64,000 bases of DNA. Source: Arenimonas sp. GDDSR-1. GTDB lineage: Bacteria > Pseudomonadota > Gammaproteobacteria > Xanthomonadales > Xanthomonadaceae. This document shows positions 40,586 to 53,476 of the stretch, piece after piece (positions within the stretch are counted from its first letter, which is position 1; each line of letters begins with the position of its first letter). Location: contig NZ_JAPDUI010000001.1 of the NCBI RefSeq assembly GCF_025980345.1, positions 59,487-123,486 on the forward strand, given 5' to 3'. The notes under the pieces were generated by a model, which searched no databases, was not told where the DNA came from, and saw only the letters and a program-made list of their open reading frames with translations. The position numbers were made by a program, and so were the translations under genes.

Positions 40586-40682
40586 GTGTTGAATAAATTT
40601 TACAATAGGCGGTTTTGTAAATTATATTTACATAAAGATTGACCTTAAAAGCGGAAAGTGTTAAATATTCAACATCACAATT
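40586..40682. promoter_or_regulatory. Divergent regulatory region with candidate PuuR-like operators (40588..40600 on minus; 40663..40682 on plus)
   Basis: AAATATTCAACATCACAATT at 40663 plus inverted GTTGAATAAATTT at 40588; very AT-rich. Confidence 0.5.
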
Positions 40683-40701
40683 GACACGCCAAGCAGACCC
40701 C

Positions 40702-41250
40702 ATGGATATCGGTTTACGCCTTCAGGAAGTTCGCAACAAGAAGGGCCTGAGCCAGCGCGAGTTGGCCAAACGGGTCGGGGTCACCAACAGCACCATCTCA
40801 CTGATTGAGCAGAACAAGGTCAGCCCCTCGATCAGCTCCCTGAAAAAGGTCCTGGACGGCATCCCGATTTCGCTGGCCGACTTTTTCACGGTCGATCTGG
40901 GCCACGATGCCGATGATTCCCCGTTTTACAGCAAAGATGAACAGATTGACGTCGGCAACGGCGGCATTCATTACTACCTGGTCGGTCAGAACAAGCCCCA
41001 GCGCCAGATGTGCATTCTGCGCGAAGTGATGCCGGCCGGCTCGGACACCGGCAAAGAGATGTTGCTGCACGAAGGCGAAGAGGGCGGGGTCATCATTCAG
41101 GGCGAAATCGAACTCACGGTCGGCGATCAGGTCCGTGTGCTTGGTCCCGGCGATGCGTATTACTTTGAAAGCAAAACCCCGCACCGCTTCCGCAATGTCG
41201 GCAAGCAGGATGCCATTCTGGTCAGCGCCAACACGCCGGCCACCTTCTAA
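40702..41250 (+). CDS. XRE-HTH plus cupin transcriptional regulator (PuuR-like)
   Basis: MDIGLRLQEVRNKKGLSQRELAKRVGVTNSTISLIEQNKVSPSISSLKKVLDGIPISLADFF plus C-terminal cupin. Confidence 0.88.
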   Translation: MDIGLRLQEVRNKKGLSQRELAKRVGVTNSTISLIEQNKVSPSISSLKKVLDGIPISLADFFTVDLGHDADDSPFYSKDEQIDVGNGGIHYYLVGQNKPQRQMCILREVMPAGSDTGKEMLLHEGEEGGVIIQGEIELTVGDQVRVLGPGDAYYFESKTPHRFRNVGKQDAILVSANTPATF

Positions 41251-41273
41251 TTCACGATTAACGAGACCGCTCC

Positions 41274-42776
41274 ATGTCCAAGAAACTCACCCGCGCCGAG
41301 TGGGAGGCCAAAGCCGCAGCGCTTTCCATCCGAACCCAGGCCTTCATCGATGGCGCCTATGTCGATGCCGCCTCCGGTAAAACCTTCAGCTGTGTCAGTC
41401 CGATGGACGGCAAGTCCCGTGCCCGGATCGCCGAGTGCGAAGCCGAAGATATCAATCGTGCGGTCGCTGCCGCCCGTCGCGCCTTCGAGGCCGGGGTGTG
41501 GTCGGAAACGTCCCCGGTACACCGCAAGAAAACCCTGCAGAAGTTCGCGCTTCTGTTGGAAAAACATGCCGAAGAACTGGCCTTGCTGGAATCCATTGAT
41601 ATGGGCAAGCCGGTCGCCGATGCGCTGGCCATCGATGTCGCCGCCAGTGTCCGTTGCCTGAACTGGACGGCGGAAGCCATCGACAAGGTGTACGGCGAAA
41701 TCGCGCCGACGCCGCAGCATGAGTTGGGTTTGATCACCCGTGAGCCTCTCGGCGTCGTCGGTGCCATTGTGCCTTGGAACTTCCCCCTGCTGATGGCGAG
41801 CTGGAAATTCGCACCGGCCCTGGCGATGGGTAATTCGGTCATTCTGAAACCTTCGGAGAAGTCGCCGCTGTCCGCCATCCGCATCGCCGAACTGGCCATC
41901 GAGGCCGGCATTCCTCCGGGCGTTTTCAACGTCCTGCCGGGCTTCGGCAAGGGTGCGGGCGAGCCGCTGGCCCTGCACATGGATGTCGACGGCCTGGTGT
42001 TCACCGGTTCGACCGGCGTCGGCAAGCATCTGCTGCAGTGCGCCGGACAATCCAACATGAAGCGCGCCTACATGGAATGCGGCGGCAAGAGTCCGAATGT
42101 GGTGTTTGCCGACGCTCCGGATCTTCAGGCGGCCGCGGAGGCCGCCGCCATCGGTATTTTCTTCAATCAGGGCGAAGTCTGTACGGCCGCCTCGCGCCTG
42201 CTGGTCGAGCGTTCCATCAAGGATGATTTCGTCAAGCTGGTGGTCGAGGCCGGCAAGCAGCTTTATCCGAAGCATCCGTTCGAGCCCGGCGCGCCGATGG
42301 GCGCCATCGTCGATGAAGGCCAGATGCAGCGCGTTCTGTCCTACATCGAAAAAGGCAAGGCCGAGGGCGCCCGACTGGCCTTGGGCGGCGAGCGCGTGAT
42401 GACCGAAACCGGCGGCTATTATGTCGCTCCGACGGTATTCGATGATGTTGCACACGACATGACGATTTCGAAAGAAGAAATCTTCGGGCCGGTATTGTCG
42501 GTCATCGCCTTCGATGATGAAAAAGAAGCCATCCGCATCGCCAACGACACCGATTTCGGCCTGGCTGCCGGGGTCTGGACGTCCAATCTCAGCCGCGGCC
42601 ACCGCGTGGCCAAGAAACTCCGTGCCGGCAGCGTCTGGGTCAATTACTGGGACGGCGGTGACATGACCGCGCCGTTCGGCGGTTTCAAACAATCCGGCAA
42701 CGGCCGTGATAAATCCCTGCATGCCTTCGAGAAATACACCGAATTGAAGGCCACCTGGATCAACTTGAAATCCTGA
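41274..42776 (+). CDS. aldehyde dehydrogenase (PuuC/KauB-like aminoaldehyde dehydrogenase)
   Basis: GAIVPWNFPLLMASWKFAPALAMGN, YMECGGKSPNVVFADA, IFFNQGEVCTAASRLLVE. Confidence 0.9.
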   Translation: MSKKLTRAEWEAKAAALSIRTQAFIDGAYVDAASGKTFSCVSPMDGKSRARIAECEAEDINRAVAAARRAFEAGVWSETSPVHRKKTLQKFALLLEKHAEELALLESIDMGKPVADALAIDVAASVRCLNWTAEAIDKVYGEIAPTPQHELGLITREPLGVVGAIVPWNFPLLMASWKFAPALAMGNSVILKPSEKSPLSAIRIAELAIEAGIPPGVFNVLPGFGKGAGEPLALHMDVDGLVFTGSTGVGKHLLQCAGQSNMKRAYMECGGKSPNVVFADAPDLQAAAEAAAIGIFFNQGEVCTAASRLLVERSIKDDFVKLVVEAGKQLYPKHPFEPGAPMGAIVDEGQMQRVLSYIEKGKAEGARLALGGERVMTETGGYYVAPTVFDDVAHDMTISKEEIFGPVLSVIAFDDEKEAIRIANDTDFGLAAGVWTSNLSRGHRVAKKLRAGSVWVNYWDGGDMTAPFGGFKQSGNGRDKSLHAFEKYTELKATWINLKS

Positions 42777-43450
42777 TGAGCGCGCCCGTCAAATTGCTGA
42801 TTCACGGGGCTTCCGGGCGGATGGGACAAGCGCTGATCCGACTGGCGCAGGCCAACCCGCTGCTGAAAGTGGTGGCCATGACCGGGCGCAGCGCCTTTCC
42901 GCCCTTGGCCGAAGTGCCCGAATTCGATGTGGCCGTCGATTTCAGTTCGCCGGAGGGCTTCGATGCGGTTTTGGCCCTTTGCCTGCAGCGCGGCAAGCCG
43001 TTGGTCAGCGGTACCACGGGGCTCAGTCCGGCCCAGTTCCAGGCGCTCAAGCAGGCCGGCGACCACATACCTGCGCTCTGGGCCTCCAATTATTCGCTGG
43101 GCGTGGCGGTATTGAACCGGCTCGTCGCCCAGGCCGGCCAATGGCTCAAGCATTGGCAGCTCGACATTCTGGAAAGCCACCACATCCACAAGAAAGATGC
43201 GCCCTCGGGCACGGCCTTGAGTCTGGGGGAAACCGCGCAGGCTGCGACCGGAACCGAACCGGTCTATCACTCGCTGCGATGCGGCGATGTTGTCGGCGAG
43301 CACACGGTGCAGTTCACCGGGCAGGGAGAGCGCATCGAGCTGGTACACCGTGCCACCAATCGCGACATCTTCGCCCAAGGCGCCTTGTTCGCGGCTGAAA
43401 AAATCCACGGCAAACTGAACGGCCATTATCGGTTTGATGACCTGCTGTGA
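42776..43450 (+). CDS. dapB: 4-hydroxy-tetrahydrodipicolinate reductase
   Basis: LIHGASGRMGQALIR, VSGTTGL, ASNYSLGVAVLNRL, ILESHHIHKKDAPSGTAL; 224 aa; 1-nt overlap with ALDH. Confidence 0.95.
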   Translation: MSAPVKLLIHGASGRMGQALIRLAQANPLLKVVAMTGRSAFPPLAEVPEFDVAVDFSSPEGFDAVLALCLQRGKPLVSGTTGLSPAQFQALKQAGDHIPALWASNYSLGVAVLNRLVAQAGQWLKHWQLDILESHHIHKKDAPSGTALSLGETAQAATGTEPVYHSLRCGDVVGEHTVQFTGQGERIELVHRATNRDIFAQGALFAAEKIHGKLNGHYRFDDLL

Positions 43451-43481
43451 GCGAAAAAAGCCGCTGATTCGCCATGTAACT

Positions 43482-43490
43482 TGGTATAAT
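43482..43490 (+). promoter_or_regulatory. Extended -10 promoter element TGGTATAAT for the riboswitch-gcvP transcript
   Basis: Direct reading; about 10 nt upstream of the riboswitch. Confidence 0.55.
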
Positions 43491-43499
43491 TGCTTGCCG

Positions 43500-43655
43500 T
43501 GCGGGAGAGATTGGATTCCCAGCGCCGAAGGAGCAACCGCCCCGGAAACTCTCAGGCAAAAGAACCGCCGGTGAACACACTCTGAAAAACGGCGCGGCCG
43601 ATGCCGGCGCCTGCCGACGGGATAACACTCTCAGGCAAACAGACAGAGGGGGCGC
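43500..43655 (+). ncRNA. Glycine riboswitch, tandem aptamers, upstream of gcvP
   Basis: First aptamer GCGGGAGAGA...GCGCCGAAGGAGCAA...GGAAACTCTCAGGCAAAAGAACCGC...ACACTCTG; second GCCGACGGGATAACACTCTCAGGCAAACAGACAGAGGGGG. Confidence 0.92.
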
Positions 43656-43711
43656 CGATGCCGGACAGGCTGATGTCCGGTTTCCGATGCGCGCCCACTC
43701 AGAGAGCTGTC

Positions 43712-46576
43712 ATGACCGATCCTAACGCTTTGCCGCTTCCGCACGTTGCCCGTGATTTCGCCGCCCGCCATATCGGTCCCTCCCCGCAGGAAATCCAGCA
43801 GATGCTCGATGCTGTCGGTGCCGGCAGCATGGAAACGCTGATTGCGGAAACCCTTCCGGAATCCATCCGTATTTTGAAGCCGCTGAGCAGCATGGGGCGG
43901 GCACTCTCTGAAGTCGAAGCGCTGGCCCGTCTGCGCGAGTTGGCCTCGAAAAACACGGTATTTACCTCGCTGATCGGGCAGGGCTACTCCGGCACCCTGA
44001 CCCCCTTGGTCATTCTGCGCAATATCCTCGAAAACCCCGCATGGTACACGGCCTATACGCCTTATCAGCCCGAAATTTCCCAGGGCCGGCTTGAGGCGCT
44101 GCTGAACTTCCAGACCATGGTCTGCGAACTGACCGGACTGGATGTGGCCAATGCCTCGCTTCTGGACGAAGGCACCGCCGCGGCCGAAGCCATGGCGGTC
44201 GCCGAGCGTGTTTCGAAAGCCAAAACCCGCAAATTCTTCGTGGATGAAAACTGCCATCCGCAGACCATCGCCGTGCTGCGCACGCGCGCCGAGCCGCTGG
44301 GCTGGACGCTGGTCATCGGCAACCCGGAAACCGATTTGGATGCAGCCGATGTGTTCGGCGCCATTTTCCAGTATCCGGGAACCGATGGTGAAATTCGCGA
44401 CTTCCGTCCCGCCATTGCCCGCTTGAAAGCTGCCGGAGCGCTCAGCATCATGGCCGCCGATCCACTGGCGTTGACCGTGCTGGCCTCGCCGGGTGAACTC
44501 GGTGCCGACATGGCCATCGGATCGACCCAGCGCTTTGGCGTTCCGATGGGCTACGGCGGTCCGCATGCCGCCTACATGGCCGTCCGCGACGCCTACAAAC
44601 GTTCCATACCGGGGCGACTGATCGGGGTCTCCATCGATTCCCGCGGTCAGCCGGCCTACCGTTTGACCCTGCAGACCCGCGAGCAGCACATCCGCCGTGA
44701 GAAAGCGACCTCGAACATCTGCACCGCGCAGGTCTTGTTGGCGGTCATCGCTTCGATGTATGCGGTCTATCATGGTCCGGAAGGGCTTGCTGCCATCGCC
44801 GGCGATGTGCATAGCCGCACCAAGGTCCTGGCTGCCGGTCTTGCCAAGCTCGGTTTCGGTGTCCGCAATAAGCACTATTTCGACACCATTACGGTAGCTG
44901 TCGGCGCACAGCGGGATGCCATCGTGGCCCGCGCAGCGGCCGAGAAGATCAACTTCCGGATTGTGGACGCCAACACCTTGGGCATCGCCCTGGATGAAGC
45001 CACCACGCCGGAAACCGTGGAAGCGGTCTGGCGCGCTTTTGGCGGCAGCTTCCGGTATGCCGAAGTGGCCGCTCAGGGCGATGCCGTACCGGCTGGCCTG
45101 ACCCGCACCGAAGCCTGCCTGAAGCATCCGATCTTCAGCCGTTACCGCTCTGAAACCGAATTGCTGCGCTATCTGCGTAAACTGTCCGACCGCGACTTGG
45201 CGCTGGACCGCGCCATGATTCCGCTCGGGTCCTGCACCATGAAACTCAATGCTACGGCCGAGATGATTCCGATTACCTGGCCCGAATTCGGCGCACTGCA
45301 TCCGTTTGCGCCGGCTGAACAGGCCCGTGGCTATACCGAATTGTTCGAGGACCTGAAAAACTGGCTGGTCGAAATTACCGGCTACGATGCCGTGTCCTTG
45401 CAGCCCAACTCGGGCGCACAGGGCGAATATGCCGGTCTTCTGGCCATCCGCGGCTATCACCATGCGCGTGGCGATGCGAACCGCACGGTCTGCCTGATTC
45501 CCTCATCGGCGCATGGCACCAACCCGGCCTCGGCCCAGATGGTCGGCATGGACGTGGTGGTGGTCAACTGCGATGCCGAGGGCAATGTGGACGTCGATGA
45601 TTTGCGTGCCAAGGCCGAGAAACACAGTGCCAATCTGGCCGCGCTGATGGTGACCTATCCGTCCACGCACGGCGTGTTCGAAGAACGCATCCGTGAAATC
45701 TGCGACATCGTGCACCTGCACGGCGGCCAGGTTTACATGGACGGCGCCAACATGAATGCCCAGGTCGGTCTGTCGCGCCCGGGTGATTTCGGGGCCGATG
45801 TTTCCCACCTCAATCTGCACAAGACCTTCTGCATTCCGCACGGCGGCGGCGGCCCGGGCATGGGCCCGATCGGCGTCAAAGCGCATCTGGCGCCGTACTT
45901 GCCCGGTCATCCGGTTCTGGACGGCGGTAGCGCTCCGGTCGGTCCGGTTTCGGCGGCTCCTTTCGGATCGTCTTCGATTCTGCCGATCAGCTATGCCTAC
46001 ATCCTGATGATGGGTGGCGAGGGCTTGAAGCTCGCGACCGAAGTGGCGATTCTCAGCGCGAACTACATGGCGGCCCGCCTGCATCCGCATTTCCCAGTAT
46101 TGTTCCGTAATCATAACGGCCGCGTCGCCCATGAGTGCATCGTCGATCCGCGTCCGCTGAAGGACGCCTGTGGCGTCACCGTCGACGACATTGCCAAGCG
46201 GCTGATCGATTTTGGCTTCCATGCGCCGACCATGAGCTTCCCGGTGCCGGGTACGTTGATGATCGAACCGACCGAGTCGGAGGCCAAGGTGGAACTGGAC
46301 CGCTTCTGCGATGCGATGATCGCCATCCGCCAGGAAATTGCCGAGGTCCAGAACGGACGGTTTGCCATTGAGCACAGTCCGCTGCGCCATGCGCCGCATA
46401 CCGTGTTTGACCTTGCTGAGGCCGAATGGAATCGTCCGTACTCGCGTGAGGAGGGGGTGTTCCCGGCCGGCAGCGCGCGTCAGGACAAGTACTGGAGTCC
46501 GGTCGGCCGCGTCGACAACGTCTACGGCGACCGCAATCTGATCTGCATCTGCCCGACGCCAGACGATTACCGCTGA
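43712..46576 (+). CDS. gcvP: glycine dehydrogenase (aminomethyl-transferring), P-protein
   Basis: [17 protein letters not shown], FKFHxx-like [26 protein letters not shown]-lysine region; start at 43712. Confidence 0.97.
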   Translation: MTDPNALPLPHVARDFAARHIGPSPQEIQQMLDAVGAGSMETLIAETLPESIRILKPLSSMGRALSEVEALARLRELASKNTVFTSLIGQGYSGTLTPLVILRNILENPAWYTAYTPYQPEISQGRLEALLNFQTMVCELTGLDVANASLLDEGTAAAEAMAVAERVSKAKTRKFFVDENCHPQTIAVLRTRAEPLGWTLVIGNPETDLDAADVFGAIFQYPGTDGEIRDFRPAIARLKAAGALSIMAADPLALTVLASPGELGADMAIGSTQRFGVPMGYGGPHAAYMAVRDAYKRSIPGRLIGVSIDSRGQPAYRLTLQTREQHIRREKATSNICTAQVLLAVIASMYAVYHGPEGLAAIAGDVHSRTKVLAAGLAKLGFGVRNKHYFDTITVAVGAQRDAIVARAAAEKINFRIVDANTLGIALDEATTPETVEAVWRAFGGSFRYAEVAAQGDAVPAGLTRTEACLKHPIFSRYRSETELLRYLRKLSDRDLALDRAMIPLGSCTMKLNATAEMIPITWPEFGALHPFAPAEQARGYTELFEDLKNWLVEITGYDAVSLQPNSGAQGEYAGLLAIRGYHHARGDANRTVCLIPSSAHGTNPASAQMVGMDVVVVNCDAEGNVDVDDLRAKAEKHSANLAALMVTYPSTHGVFEERIREICDIVHLHGGQVYMDGANMNAQVGLSRPGDFGADVSHLNLHKTFCIPHGGGGPGMGPIGVKAHLAPYLPGHPVLDGGSAPVGPVSAAPFGSSSILPISYAYILMMGGEGLKLATEVAILSANYMAARLHPHFPVLFRNHNGRVAHECIVDPRPLKDACGVTVDDIAKRLIDFGFHAPTMSFPVPGTLMIEPTESEAKVELDRFCDAMIAIRQEIAEVQNGRFAIEHSPLRHAPHTVFDLAEAEWNRPYSREEGVFPAGSARQDKYWSPVGRVDNVYGDRNLICICPTPDDYR

Positions 46577-46601
46577 ACAGCCCGTTCATCAGCATGACCC
46601 C

Positions 46602-46628
46602 AAACGGAGAGGTCCATCCTCTCCGTTT
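46602..46628 (+). terminator. Rho-independent-like terminator after gcvP
   Basis: AAACGGAGAGG-TCCAT-CCTCTCCGTTTT. Confidence 0.75.
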
Positions 46629-46700
46629 TGCGTTGGCGGCCTGCTGTCGGTATGTTCACGACAGGCGGGATTTCGGCCTCCAACGTATTTCCGGCATTGC

Positions 46701-46729
46701 TGGACAATAGCGGCTGATTCCGCTAAAAT
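46701..46729 (+). promoter_or_regulatory. Candidate sigma70 promoter TGGACA-N17-TAAAAT for carAB
   Basis: Direct reading, 17-nt spacer, about 90 nt upstream of the carA GTG. Confidence 0.5.
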
Positions 46730-46754
46730 TCTCACTCGCCTAAACCGCCTTTTT

Positions 46755-46785
46755 ACGGCCTTTGCGCAACGCAAAGCCTTGCCGT
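46755..46785 (+). other. Strong stem-loop in the carA leader
   Basis: ACGGC-c-TTTGCG-caa-CGCAAA-gCCtt-GCCGT; nested stem read directly. Confidence 0.6.
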
Positions 46786-46820
46786 GGGAAGAACCTTAAC
46801 TTTTTGAAAAGGCGAGCTTT

Positions 46821-47941
46821 GTGACCCAATCAGCCATTCTCGCTCTCGAAGACGGAACCGTATTCGAGGGTCTATCCGTAGGCGCAACCGGCATTTCGGT
46901 CGGCGAGGTGGTGTTCAATACCGCCATGACCGGTTATCAGGAAATCCTCACCGATCCGTCCTACAGCCGGCAACTGGTCACTCTGACCTATCCGCATATC
47001 GGCAACACCGGCATTACCGTACAGGACAACGAGTCCAGCCAGGTTTATGCCGCCGGATTGATTGTGCGCGATGTTCCGCGCCGCGCCAGCAGTTGGCGCA
47101 ACCAGATCGATCTGCCGGAATGGCTGAAACAGAACGGCATTGTCGCCATCTCCGACATCGACACCCGCAAGCTGACCCGCATCCTGCGCAACAGCGGCGC
47201 CCAGAGTGGCACCCTGATGGCCGGCGCGATCGACATCGACCATGCCATCGAAGCCGCCCGCAAGTTCGCCGGTCTGAAAGGCATGGATCTGGCCAAGGTC
47301 GTGTCCTGCACCGCGCCATATGCATGGACCGATGGCCAGCTCGATCTCAACAGCCAGATTTTCGTGCAGGCGCCGGAGCGTTTCCATGTGGTCGCCTTCG
47401 ATTTCGGGGTCAAGCACAACATCCTGCGCATGCTGGCCGAACGCGGTTGCCGTATTACGGTTGTGCCGGCGCAGACGACTGCCGAACAGGCACTTGCCCT
47501 GAACCCGGACGGCATCTTCCTGTCCAACGGCCCGGGCGATCCGGCGCCCTGCGATTACGCGATTGCCGCCATAAAAACTTTCATCGCCCGTAAAATTCCG
47601 ACTTTCGGCATCTGCCTCGGCCATCAGCTGCTGGGTTTGGCCAGTGGTGCGGCGACCCTGAAAATGAAATTCGGCCATCACGGCGCCAACCATCCGGTGC
47701 AAGATCTCGATTCAAAGCGTGTGATGATCACTTCGCAGAACCACGGCTTCGCCATCGATGAGAGCAGTCTGCCGGCCAATGTGCGGGTCACCCACCGCTC
47801 GCTGTTCGATCAATCCAACCAGGGCATTGCCCTGACCGATGCGCCGGCGTTCAGTTTCCAAGGACACCCGGAAGCCAGTCCCGGTCCGCACGATGTAGCC
47901 TACCTGTTCGACAAGTTCATTACGCTCATGGAGAAACGCTG

Positions 47942-47942
<1 letters not shown>
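46821..47942 (+). CDS. carA: carbamoyl-phosphate synthase small subunit (GTG start)
   Basis: [43 protein letters not shown]. Confidence 0.98.
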
Positions 47943-51165
<3,223 letters not shown>

Positions 51166-51169
<4 letters not shown>

Positions 51170-51648
51170 GTACCATTGTTCCGCTGACCCATGCCGGCGC
51201 CATTCGCCTCCGTGCTGAACTGGAGAACCTGAAGTCGGTCAAGCGGCCGCAGGTCATCGAGGCCATCGCCGAGGCGCGGGCACATGGCGATCTGAAGGAA
51301 AACGCCGAATATCATGCAGCACGCGAGCAGCAGAGCTTCATCGAGGGACGCATCCAGGAACTGGAGTACACCCTGTCGCACTGCCAGATCATCGAGGTCG
51401 GCAAGCTGAAAGCCGGCTCGAAAGTGGTGTTCGGCGCCACCGTCGAGCTGGTTGATGTCGAAACCGACGCGACCGTGGTCTACATGATCGTCGGTGATCT
51501 GGAAGCCGATCTCAAGCAGCAGCGGATATCGATCTCATCCCCGATCGCCCGCGCCCTGATCGGCAAGCATGAGGGCGATGCCATCACCATCCAGGCACCG
51601 GGCGGCAACCGCGAGTACGAAATCACCGCGGTCCGCTACATCGATTGA
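51166..51648 (+). CDS. greA: transcription elongation factor GreA
   Basis: [30 protein letters not shown]. Confidence 0.97.
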
Positions 51649-51649
51649 C

Positions 51650-52525
51650 ATGCTGGATTCCGGCACGTGTGTCATCCTGTTGCCGGAGAAGCGCTGCTTT
51701 GCCGGACAAAGGCCATCGGACCGGTTTGCCCGTTATTCGCGCCGTTTCAAGACCGATGCCGGCGATACCGGCGAATCCAGGCAGCTCCAGCGCCATTTCC
51801 ATTGTTTTCCTGAATCCGGCTGGCCGATCGCGGCTTTGTGCAGACAACGTCTTTCAGGCGATGCCGGGACAGCGAAATGGCTGCGGGCCGACCCGATCTA
51901 TCTGCAGGCCGAGATGCGCGGCGCCCGCGTCATGGCCATCAGTGATTTCGCGTTGACCGCGGACGATGTTGATGCCGTTGTCTCGGCACTACAACCCGCA
52001 TTTGCCGATCATGGCTTCGGGTTTTCCGCCGGCGCCGACGGCAGTTTCTACATCCGAAGCCCGGAAAATACGGAATTGCCGGAATTTCTGCCGCTCATGG
52101 ATCTGCTTGGCTGTGATCTTGCCGGACAGCTTTCCAATGACCGCACATGGACTGGACTGTTCAATGAGTGCCAAATCACATTACACAATCATCCGCTAAA
52201 CGTTCAACGACAGCGCAGCGGTCTGTTGCCGGTGAACGGACTCTGGTTCTGGGGTGGCGGTGTGTTGCCAGCAGCTGTCACCCATAACTTCGAAACGATA
52301 CATACCGATGATTCAATCATCAACGCACTGACAGGCCACTCAGAGCCGGAGCGGGGCGGTGACGTTCTTCTCGATCTGAGGCATATCCGGTCGTGGCCGG
52401 ACGTGGAATCTCGGTTCGATGAAAGCCGTACAACGCTTTTTGACTTCGCCGATGGTTCGCGCTGGCACTGGCGGCCTAATTGGCGCCTGCAGTTCTGGCG
52501 TCGGAACTCAATTCCCGTCTTCTGA
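51650..52525 (+). CDS. phosphoglycerate mutase-like / regulatory protein of unknown function
   Basis: LQAEMRGARVMAISDFALTADD..., NGLWFWGGGVLPAAV; between greA and recJ; start at 51650. Confidence 0.55.
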   Translation: MLDSGTCVILLPEKRCFAGQRPSDRFARYSRRFKTDAGDTGESRQLQRHFHCFPESGWPIAALCRQRLSGDAGTAKWLRADPIYLQAEMRGARVMAISDFALTADDVDAVVSALQPAFADHGFGFSAGADGSFYIRSPENTELPEFLPLMDLLGCDLAGQLSNDRTWTGLFNECQITLHNHPLNVQRQRSGLLPVNGLWFWGGGVLPAAVTHNFETIHTDDSIINALTGHSEPERGGDVLLDLRHIRSWPDVESRFDESRTTLFDFADGSRWHWRPNWRLQFWRRNSIPVF

Positions 52526-53314
52526 CGCCGCGTCCGTTTCGGGTTTTCCCTTATCGATGAATTCGGGCGATAACGGAATCAGAAAAGAGGCCCCTTTCCC
52601 GGCCGCATCTGGCTTTCCGAAGCGTTTCAGGCAGAGATTTTCATTGCTCTGGATCTCCGGAGCCGGAAGCTTCGCGCGGACCGGGCCATTTCCCTTGTCG
52701 TTCAGCAGCAACTCGGTAAATTCCCTGCTGAAAGTCTCCACCAAGGCATAGGCATCGCCGATACTGGAAATCTTGGCGCTTGTCGTCACCGGATTGGCGC
52801 CCTTTGCCCAGCGTATGAACGCCGCAGTACCGCTTTCGGTACTTGCGCGCGCATCCACAGCAATGGCACCCATTCCGGCCGGTATCCGTACCGGACCCGG
52901 CACCACGGCATCGATCACCGCCGATACCGAAGATACCGACCGCGATGTCGGACGAATGCCGGTCAATGCCGCTTCAATAACGAGATCGCCCGGCTGTCGC
53001 TTTTCGTGGGCATGCAGATAGGGACTCAGTCGTCGGCATAAAGACCGGTTCAGCGCATTGCTGACCACATCCAGCTGCTCGGCGCTGATATCCTTGCTCG
53101 GCTCCGGCAGTTCTAAGCGGATGTCCGGCAACACGAATCCGTCGACGCTTTCAAGCATTTTGGGGTCCGAGAATTCGGCGACTCTCCGGTTGCTTTCATC
53201 CGTGACGGTAAGCAGCGGTTTGTCGCTCTCGAGCGCTATGGTACTGTTCTCAGGAATGCTGGCGCAGGCATTCAGCAGCAGGATTACGATGGACAGGCTG
53301 AGTCTTTGCAGCAT
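52508..53314 (-). CDS. DUF3313-like lipoprotein
   Basis: Lipobox VILLLNACASI; AVVPGPVRIPAGMGAIAVDARASTESGTAAFIRWAKGANP. Confidence 0.65.
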   Translation of the reverse strand: MLQRLSLSIVILLLNACASIPENSTIALESDKPLLTVTDESNRRVAEFSDPKMLESVDGFVLPDIRLELPEPSKDISAEQLDVVSNALNRSLCRRLSPYLHAHEKRQPGDLVIEAALTGIRPTSRSVSSVSAVIDAVVPGPVRIPAGMGAIAVDARASTESGTAAFIRWAKGANPVTTSAKISSIGDAYALVETFSREFTELLLNDKGNGPVRAKLPAPEIQSNENLCLKRFGKPDAAGKGASFLIPLSPEFIDKGKPETDAASEDGN

Positions 53315-53476
53315 GGCCGGCTCCGAGTTTAGTTTGGTTCCCCATAATACATTGAAGGCTGCAATACCGTGTCAAGAACAGGAGAAATGACGGATCCGCA
53401 CCATTCCCACAGGATTTGGCGATTTATCCTGCATGAGACGGCTGTTACCTGACGAGGGTCGCGTTATCATGGAGGC

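Noticed and set aside
43601-43711. Upstream in-frame extension of gcvP
   Set aside because: Lies inside the glycine riboswitch; the conserved N-terminus starts at 43712.
43631-45463. 610-aa minus-strand ORF opposite gcvP and the riboswitch
   Set aside because: Antisense shadow ORF with no domain-like motifs.
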